64,000 nucleotides of DNA from positions 62,001 to 126,000 of the forward strand of contig JBMOQH010000024.1 of NCBI GenBank assembly GCA_049322795.1, given 5' to 3'. Numbering within the stretch: position 1 is the stretch's first letter; every line of letters starts with the position of its first letter. A program made the translations under genes and the position numbers. This document shows, piece by piece, positions 58,939-64,000 of this stretch. The notes beneath the pieces are model-generated. The model had not been told where the DNA came from. It worked only from the letters and a program-made list of their open reading frames with translations, and made no database searches. This stretch comes from Immundisolibacter sp049322795. GTDB lineage: Bacteria > Pseudomonadota > Gammaproteobacteria > Immundisolibacterales > Immundisolibacteraceae.

Positions 58939-60099
58939 TCAGCTGACGAAATGCACTGCGACGCTTGCCACGTGCTGCACGCGCAGCACCGCCTCGCGCA
59001 GGCGCCCGGCCAGCGCCTGCGCGGCGGCCGCATCGGGCGCGGCAGCCAGCGGCAGGTGCAGTTCCACGCCGATGCGGTCGGCGTCGTAGTGCAGCAGCAC
59101 GCTCCTCAAGGGCTCCGCTCCCGCCACGTCGACCAGCGCGGCGCGAATCTGCGCCTCGACGTCGGCGCGCAGCGGCAGCGTGCGGCCGCGCTCGAAGTTC
59201 TGGTCGTCCTCGGTGTCGATGTGCACCAGCACGTCGCTGACCTCGTCGAGGTCCCGGATCAGGCGCTCGCGGATGTGCTCGGCGATGCGGTGCCCTTCGG
59301 ATACGCTGATGAGGGGGTTGACCTGCACGTGCACGTCGACCAGCGCGTCCGGACCGGCGCGGCGCGTGCGCAGCAGGTGCAGATCCTGCACGCCTTCGAT
59401 GCCGCGGATGGCCTGGCGGATGGCCGCCACCCGGTCGCGTGACAGCGACGCGTCGGTCAGTTCGGTCACCGATTGCCAAAGCAGCTCCCAGCCGACACGG
59501 GCAATGAGCACCGACACGCCGATGGCCGCCACCGGGTCGAGATACGGCATGCCCAGCAGGCTGCCGCCGACGCCGAGCAGCACCACCAGCGACGAAATCG
59601 AATCCGTACGCTGGTGCCAGGCGTTGGCCTCCAGCATGCGCGAGCGGGTCTCGCGGCCCACGCGCAGCGTATAGCGATAAATCCACTCCTTGAGCGCGAT
59701 GGCGGTCACCGCCACGGCCAGTGCCGCCGGACCGGGCGGCACGATGTCGGCAGGATCGAGCAGTCGCTGGGCGGCGCTCAAGCTGATGCCGGCAGCGGTG
59801 GCCAGCAAAACCGCGCCCAGGAACACCGACACCAGCGTCTCGACGCGGCCGTGGCCGTAGGGGTGTTTGGAGTCCGGGGCACGGCTGCCCTGTCGGGCGC
59901 CGTACAACACCGCCATGTCGCTGAACAGGTCCGCCGTTGAGTCGATGGCGTCGGCGATCAGCGCCTGGGAGTGGGCGAACACGCCGCCCGCGAACTTGAT
60001 CGTCGCCAGAAACAGGTTGATGCCGGCCGCGATCAGCGTCACCCGGCGGCCGGCCTCGTAACGGCGTGCAGCGTCCAGCGGCGGGTTTTCAGCCGGCAT
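58939..60099 (-). CDS. Cation diffusion facilitator (zinc/iron/manganese efflux)
   Basis: A 386-residue CDF-family metal/proton antiporter. Six membrane segments in the first 220 residues; metal-site motifs are DAIDSTADLFSD (Asp-x3-Asp type) and NAWHQRTDSISS (His-x3-Asp), with HPYGHGRVE between. The cytoplasmic ferredoxin-like domain (about 225-310) is followed by a further 75 residues, so the protein is longer than FieF (about 300) and has a second C-terminal domain. The start lies 11 nt inside tusA. Metal specificity undetermined. Confidence 0.92.
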   Translation of the reverse strand: MPAENPPLDAARRYEAGRRVTLIAAGINLFLATIKFAGGVFAHSQALIADAIDSTADLFSDMAVLYGARQGSRAPDSKHPYGHGRVETLVSVFLGAVLLATAAGISLSAAQRLLDPADIVPPGPAALAVAVTAIALKEWIYRYTLRVGRETRSRMLEANAWHQRTDSISSLVVLLGVGGSLLGMPYLDPVAAIGVSVLIARVGWELLWQSVTELTDASLSRDRVAAIRQAIRGIEGVQDLHLLRTRRAGPDALVDVHVQVNPLISVSEGHRIAEHIRERLIRDLDEVSDVLVHIDTEDDQNFERGRTLPLRADVEAQIRAALVDVAGAEPLRSVLLHYDADRIGVELHLPLAAAPDAAAAQALAGRLREAVLRVQHVASVAVHFVS

Positions 60100-60325
60100 C
60101 GCCGCCCACCTCGAGAAGGATGGTTACCACGCCGTCGCGCTCGTAGCTGTCGATGTGCCGGTGGCCGTTGATGCGGCACCAGGCCGGGATGTCCGCCAGC
60201 ACGCCGTGGTCGGTGCACTGCACTTCCAGCACGTCGCCCGGCAGCAAGTCGCGAATCTTGGCCTGCGTGCGCAGCACCGGCAGCGGGCACAGGAGGAAGC
60301 GGGCGTCGAGCGTATGATGGGCCAT
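60089..60325 (-). CDS. tusA: TusA-family sulfur carrier protein
   Basis: A 78-residue TusA/SirA-like sulfur carrier. The persulfide Cys13 lies in LDARFLLCPLPVLRT, where the family reads LDxxGxxCPxPxxxT; the usual Gly is Phe here. The rest has the normal two-layer fold pattern (PGDVLEVQCTDHG, DIPAWC). TusA delivers sulfur to tRNA thiolation or molybdenum cofactor synthesis; mobA diverges about 240 bp away. ATG 60325 is chosen by homology; no clear ribosome site. Confidence 0.9.
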   Translation of the reverse strand: MAHHTLDARFLLCPLPVLRTQAKIRDLLPGDVLEVQCTDHGVLADIPAWCRINGHRHIDSYERDGVVTILLEVGGDAG

Positions 60326-60564
60326 GATGATCGCGGTTTGAGCTGGCGGCACAACGCGCCGGCTGTGATTTCCGACCCGCGACGGCGGCTTCGAGCGGGC
60401 AGGGGTCCGGCGGCTCGTCCGCAGCTCGTGCGATCCGTCGCCATTGAGTCGGTCAACTCGTTGATGTTGGAAGGTTCCTGAGCTTTTCCGGTGAGTGAGC
60501 GGATGTCGCCTCAAGCCGCTTCCGGTTCAAGCATTGGAGCGCCAAAAGCATAGCGCGCCGTCCC

Positions 60565-61200
60565 ATGCCCGGTCATCCCGTTGCCACTGCGTTGCCGATC
60601 GAGCCGCCCGCGGCCGTCACCGGCCTGATCCTGGCCGGCGGCCGGGGCAGCCGGTTTGGAGGGCTCGACAAGGGCCTGCTCGAACTGGCCGGGCAGCCGC
60701 TGGTGCAGCACATCGCCGGTCGCCTCGCCGGCCAGGTTGCCACGCTGCGCTTGAGCGCGAACCGTCACGTCGATCGCTACCGGGCACTCGGTTTCGAACC
60801 GCTGGCCGATGGCGCGTATCAGGACGCGGGACCGCTGGCCGGGCTGCGCGCGGGGCTCGCCGCGTGCGCCACGCCGTGGTTATTGGCGGTGCCCTGCGAC
60901 ATGCCGCTGCTGCCGCACGATCTTTGCACGCGCCTGTGGCGCGCCGCCGGCCCGGACGACCCGCGGGCGCGGGTGCCGTTCGACGGGCAGCGCCACCATT
61001 ACGCGTGCCTGCTGGTGCCAAGAAGCGCGCTGGTGCCGGTAACCGCCGCGCTCGACGCAGGGCGACACAGCGTGCGCGATCTGCTGGCCGAAATCGGCTG
61101 GCTGGGCGTGAATTTTGCTGCATGCAATGCGCATGCGTTCTGCAACGTCAACACGCCGGCCGACCTCGCTGGCCTTGCCCAAGCCGTGGAGGCCCCATGA
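60565..61200 (+). CDS. mobA: Molybdenum cofactor guanylyltransferase
   Basis: A 211-residue MobA (EC 2.7.7.77), transferring GMP to molybdopterin to make the bis-MGD-type cofactor. The nucleotide motif is LILAGGRGSRFGGLDKGL, followed by QDAGPLAGLRAGL and VPCDMPLLP with its metal-binding Asp; the C-terminal NVNTPADL is conserved. The end overlaps pyk (ATGA). No mobB or moa genes are adjacent. Confidence 0.93.
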   Translation: MPGHPVATALPIEPPAAVTGLILAGGRGSRFGGLDKGLLELAGQPLVQHIAGRLAGQVATLRLSANRHVDRYRALGFEPLADGAYQDAGPLAGLRAGLAACATPWLLAVPCDMPLLPHDLCTRLWRAAGPDDPRARVPFDGQRHHYACLLVPRSALVPVTAALDAGRHSVRDLLAEIGWLGVNFAACNAHAFCNVNTPADLAGLAQAVEAP

Positions 61201-62624
61201 ACCGCCAACGCCAGACGCGCATCGTCGCCACGCTCGGTCCTGCCACCGATGCCCCGGGTGTATTGCATGAGCTGCTGCGGGCCGGGCTGAACGTCGCACG
61301 CATCAACTTCTCGCACGGCAAGCGCGACGATCACGAGCGCCGTATCGCGGCCCTGCGCGCCGCCGCATCGGACCTCGGCGTGGACGTGGCGGTGCTGGCC
61401 GACCTGGCCGGTCCCAAGGTGCGCGTGCGCAGCTTTCGTGACGGTCCAGTCACGCTGGCGCAGGGTGCGCGCTTCTGCATCGATGGCGCGCTCGGCGAGC
61501 ACGACGGCGACTTGAGCGCCGTCGGCACGGATTACCCGGAGCTCGCCCGCGACGTGCAGCCGGGCGACCGGCTGCTGCTGAACGACGGCCTGATCCAGCT
61601 GCGCGTGCTGGAAGTGCAGGGGGAGGCGGTGCACTGCGAGGTGGAGGCCGGCGGGGTGCTTTCCAACCACAAGGGCATCAACAAGCAGGGTGGGGGCCTG
61701 TCAGCCGGCGCGCTGACCGCCAAGGATCGCGAGGACATCGTCACCGCGGCGGCGCTGGAGGTGGATTACCTCGCCGTGTCCTTCGTGCGCCGGGCGCTCG
61801 ACATCGAACTCACGCGCGAGCTGCTGCGCGGCGCCGGCGGGCACGGGCGCATCGTCGCCAAGATCGAGCGCAGCGAGGCGGTGGCGGCGCTCGACAGCAT
61901 CATCGAGGCGACCGACGCGGTCATGGTGGCGCGCGGTGATCTGGGCGTCGAAATCGGTGATGCCGAGTTGCCCGGCGTGCAGAAACGCATCATCGCCACG
62001 GCGCGCGAGATGAACCGGCCGTGCATCACGGCCACGCAGATGATGGAGTCGATGATCGAGAACCCGGTGCCGACGCGCGCCGAGGTGCTCGACGTCGCCA
62101 ACGCCGTCATGGACGGCACCGACGCGGTGATGCTGTCGGCCGAAACCTCGGTCGGTGCCTACCCGGTGCGGGTGGTGGAAACGGTGGCGCGCATCTGTCT
62201 GGGCGCCGAACGCTACCCGGTGACCGAGCGGTCCGTGCGCCGTTTTGCCAGCCACTTCGATCGCTCGGACGAGACCATCGCCATGGCCGCCAGCTACATC
62301 GCGCGCAACGCGCCGATCAGCGCCGCGGTTGCGCTCACCGACTCCGGTCACACGGCCCTGCTGCTGTCGCGCCTGCTGCACGGCGTGCCGATCTTCGCCA
62401 TGACCGAGCACGCCCGCACCCGTCGCCGGCTGGCGCTGCTGCGCGGCGTCACCGCCGTCGAGTTCGACCGCGGCGCGCAGCCCTATTACGAAGTGGCGCG
62501 CGACGCGCTGGCGCAGCTGAAGGAGGGTGGCCTGCTGACCAAGGGCACGCGGGTGCTGGTCACCAAGGGCGACCGCCCCGGGTCGGGGCACACCAACACG
62601 CTGCTGCTGCTCGAAGTGAGCTGA
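61197..62624 (+). CDS. pyk: Pyruvate kinase
   Basis: A 475-residue pyruvate kinase (EC 2.7.1.40), the last glycolytic step. RQTRIVATLGPATD opens the protein; NFSHGKRDDH, KIERSEAV (catalytic Lys region), MVARGDLGVEIG and TATQMMESM are diagnostic. The C-terminal effector domain is present (about 340-475). ATG 61197 overlaps the mobA stop, so the two are coupled, an unexpected pairing of cofactor and central metabolism. Confidence 0.96.
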   Translation: MNRQRQTRIVATLGPATDAPGVLHELLRAGLNVARINFSHGKRDDHERRIAALRAAASDLGVDVAVLADLAGPKVRVRSFRDGPVTLAQGARFCIDGALGEHDGDLSAVGTDYPELARDVQPGDRLLLNDGLIQLRVLEVQGEAVHCEVEAGGVLSNHKGINKQGGGLSAGALTAKDREDIVTAAALEVDYLAVSFVRRALDIELTRELLRGAGGHGRIVAKIERSEAVAALDSIIEATDAVMVARGDLGVEIGDAELPGVQKRIIATAREMNRPCITATQMMESMIENPVPTRAEVLDVANAVMDGTDAVMLSAETSVGAYPVRVVETVARICLGAERYPVTERSVRRFASHFDRSDETIAMAASYIARNAPISAAVALTDSGHTALLLSRLLHGVPIFAMTEHARTRRRLALLRGVTAVEFDRGAQPYYEVARDALAQLKEGGLLTKGTRVLVTKGDRPGSGHTNTLLLLEVS

Positions 62625-62631
62625 AGGAGGC

Positions 62632-62683
62632 GCCGGACAAATCGGCGTCCGGCCGACGGGCGCGCCGCGAGGGCGCACCCGTC
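62632..62683. terminator. Double hairpin between convergent pyk and DapA-family genes
   Basis: Two adjacent inverted repeats: GCCGGAC-N8-GTCCGGC (62632-62653), and GACGGGCGCGCC / GGCGCACCCGTC (about 62655-62683, 11 of 12 bp). No long T run follows, so they may act as bidirectional terminators or 3'-end protectors. Confidence 0.55.
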
Positions 62684-62695
62684 CCTTGCCCGGAC

Positions 62696-63670
62696 TCAGG
62701 CGATGCCGAGTTCCTTGATGCGGCCGCGAATCCACTCGCGCTTTTCCGGTGCCACCTGGCGAATCGGCGAACGCATCACGCCGCCGGCCATGCCAAGCGC
62801 CTCGTAGCAGACCTTGAGGTTGCCGAGCGTGGTGGCGTAGGTGAAGTTGCCGGACAGCGGCGCGAACATGATCTCGTCGTAGAAATCCCGAACGGGCTGA
62901 AGTTGCTGGGAGATGGCATACGCCTCGTCCCACTTCCCGGCGCGCGCCAGCGCGGTGTACTGCTCCAGCAGGCCGCGCTTCTTGCCGTACAGGATGTGGG
63001 CGAAGGCGCCGTAGATCACCTGTCCGCCGGCACGAAGGTCGCTCAGCCAGTGGTGCTCGAAGGGGTCCGAGACGATGAAGTCCTCGCCCACCATGCGCCG
63101 CAGCTTCAGGCTGTCGTCGTGGTTCAGGCTGCCCTGCTTCATGCCGACGTAGCTCGGAATCTCCGCCAGCCGCCGCGACAGGTCCAGGCTGATCAGGTGC
63201 CCGGACACCATCGAGCGGTAGAACAGCAGCGCCAGGTTCGAGTGATCCGCCAAGTACTTGAAGTAGTCGTAGATTTCCTGGTCCGAGCGCAGCTGCACGA
63301 TGGGCGTGACCACCTCGGCCGCCACATAGCCCAGCGACTCGACGTAGTTGAGCTTCTCCATCGCCTGATGGACGCTCTGGTCGAAGATGATGGTGTGCAG
63401 CGGAATGCGCCCGCCGGCCGCCTCGGCCACCACCTCGTGATAGCGCTTCCACTCAGTCACCGAGGTGTTCCAACACTCGGCAACGAAGCCGCCCATGACG
63501 AGTCCGCTCTCGCCGATGTCGATCAGGTGCTCGACGTTGCGCCGCAGGCCGTCCTCATCCAGGCTGTCGTCGGCCTTGAACGGCGTGCACGGGCAGTCGT
63601 ACCAGTCGCGGATGGTCGCCTTGGCCCAGGCCTTGGCCTCGGACTTGGTGAACGGAAGTTTGCTCGTCAT
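62696..63670 (-). CDS. DapA-family class I aldolase/lyase
   Basis: A 324-residue TIM-barrel enzyme of the dihydrodipicolinate synthase/N-acetylneuraminate lyase family. The Schiff-base Lys lies in YVGMKQGS, and the Tyr partner in LALLFYRSM. Residue patterns are unlike true DapA (the substrate loop reads MGGFVAECWNTS instead of GTTGE), suggesting a catabolic lyase, for example of the hydratase-aldolase type used on aromatic ring-cleavage products. ATG has GAGGTGA upstream. It follows the DUF1330 gene by 29 nt. Confidence 0.85.
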   Translation of the reverse strand: MTSKLPFTKSEAKAWAKATIRDWYDCPCTPFKADDSLDEDGLRRNVEHLIDIGESGLVMGGFVAECWNTSVTEWKRYHEVVAEAAGGRIPLHTIIFDQSVHQAMEKLNYVESLGYVAAEVVTPIVQLRSDQEIYDYFKYLADHSNLALLFYRSMVSGHLISLDLSRRLAEIPSYVGMKQGSLNHDDSLKLRRMVGEDFIVSDPFEHHWLSDLRAGGQVIYGAFAHILYGKKRGLLEQYTALARAGKWDEAYAISQQLQPVRDFYDEIMFAPLSGNFTYATTLGNLKVCYEALGMAGGVMRSPIRQVAPEKREWIRGRIKELGIA

Positions 63671-63699
63671 GGGTCACCTCAAGATTTGATAACAGTCAA

Positions 63700-63984
63700 T
63701 TACAGGGCATCGATGAGAACCAGGTTCATGTCGATCGCCTGGTCACGAATGCGCTTGAGCGGCTGGTAGTCGGGATCGGCCAGCCACGCATCCACCGCCG
63801 CCCGATCCGGAAAACGAAACACCACCACCGAGTCGGTGCCCTCGCCGTGCAGGCATTCGGGCGCGTTGCTGCGGCCGATCAGCTCGCCGCCGTGGCGCCG
63901 CACGACCGGAGCCGCGCCCTTGCGGTACTCGGCCAGCAGATCCCAGTCTTTCACGCGCTGGGTGGCAATCATGATTACGGCCAT
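63700..63984 (-). CDS. DUF1330 protein
   Basis: A 94-residue ferredoxin-like-fold protein of the DUF1330 family. Typical features: RVKDWDLLAEYRKGAAPVVRRHGGE near the start (dimeric alpha/beta barrel layout) and VVFRFPDRAAVDAWLADPDYQPLKRIR. Function unknown; relatives often sit beside catabolic enzymes. GGAGCACAACC precedes the ATG. First gene of an operon with the DapA-family lyase; upstream sequence runs out of the window. Confidence 0.88.
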   Translation of the reverse strand: MAVIMIATQRVKDWDLLAEYRKGAAPVVRRHGGELIGRSNAPECLHGEGTDSVVVFRFPDRAAVDAWLADPDYQPLKRIRDQAIDMNLVLIDAL

Positions 63985-64000
63985 GGTTGTGCTCCTGCTC

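Noticed and set aside
1..64000. CRISPR arrays, tRNA or rRNA genes, prophage or integron attachment sites
   Set aside because: I saw no regularly spaced short repeats, cloverleaf sequences, rRNA segments or integrase genes; the only regular repeats are inside the PEP-CTERM gene.

Overview
This is a GC-rich chromosomal window from a proteobacterium, most likely a gammaproteobacterium. The best evidence is the minus-strand block leuC - entericidin - leuD - leuB - asd - fimV - truA - trpF - trpB - trpA - accD - folC - dedD - cvpA - purF (56.1 to 41.5 kb), an order typical of gamma/betaproteobacteria, including the type IV pilus hub gene fimV. The surrounding accessory genes are catabolic: a UbiD-type decarboxylase, two Rieske oxygenases each with a small subunit, carboxymuconolactone-decarboxylase-like (CMD) and vicinal-oxygen-chelate (VOC) proteins, a flavin-dependent monooxygenase and a DapA-family lyase. 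They suggest an aromatic or polycyclic degrader; the genus is a guess (an Immundisolibacter-like organism would fit).

Layout. 0-6 kb (+): end of a UbiD decarboxylase, an orphan Anbu proteasome-like peptidase, then Rieske alpha/beta, a CMD-VOC fusion with a strong internal ribosome binding site, a perfect terminator and a tandem VOC protein. 6.4-9.7 kb (+): Cys-motif membrane protein, hybrid histidine kinase and CheY-like regulator. 12.8-9.8 kb (-): MinD-like ATPase, glutaminase, and a HisKA-REC protein with no kinase ATPase domain. 13.1-16.1 kb (+): fatty acid desaturase, lipid kinase and Tam41-like nucleotidyltransferase, overlapping each other. 16.2-23.4 kb (-): two small related membrane proteins and a very large repeat-rich PEP-CTERM surface protein with its own terminator, a good sigma-54 promoter and two covarying dyad sites upstream. 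24.4-26.6 kb: CDP-alcohol phosphatidyltransferase and a divergent metallophosphoesterase, which may belong with the lipid genes on the other side of the surface protein.

26.7-32.8 kb: BCAM0308-family protein, glucokinase, a second Rieske module (alpha, beta, CMD, beta-hydroxyacid dehydrogenase) and a divergent TenA/heme-oxygenase-fold protein, separated by an array of hairpins. 32.9-38.5 kb (-): three overlapping signalling genes (PAS histidine kinase, Rcp1-type regulator, REC-PAS-GAF-GGDEF-EAL protein). 38.7-56.1 kb (-): flavin monooxygenase, M20 peptidase and the conserved housekeeping block. 56.3-60.3 kb: a small hypothetical gene, MFS transporter, aroC, cation efflux protein, tusA. 60.6-62.6 kb (+): mobA and pyruvate kinase. 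62.7-64 kb (-): DapA-family lyase and a DUF1330 protein.

Most notable: the sigma-54 control region of the PEP-CTERM gene with compensatory changes in its dyads; the CMD-VOC gene that appears to encode two products; the MinD-like/glutaminase/HisKA-REC operon; the Rieske alpha subunit with Glu where the bridging Asp is expected; and the split lipid locus. No tRNA, rRNA, CRISPR array, intact insertion sequence or replication origin was seen.
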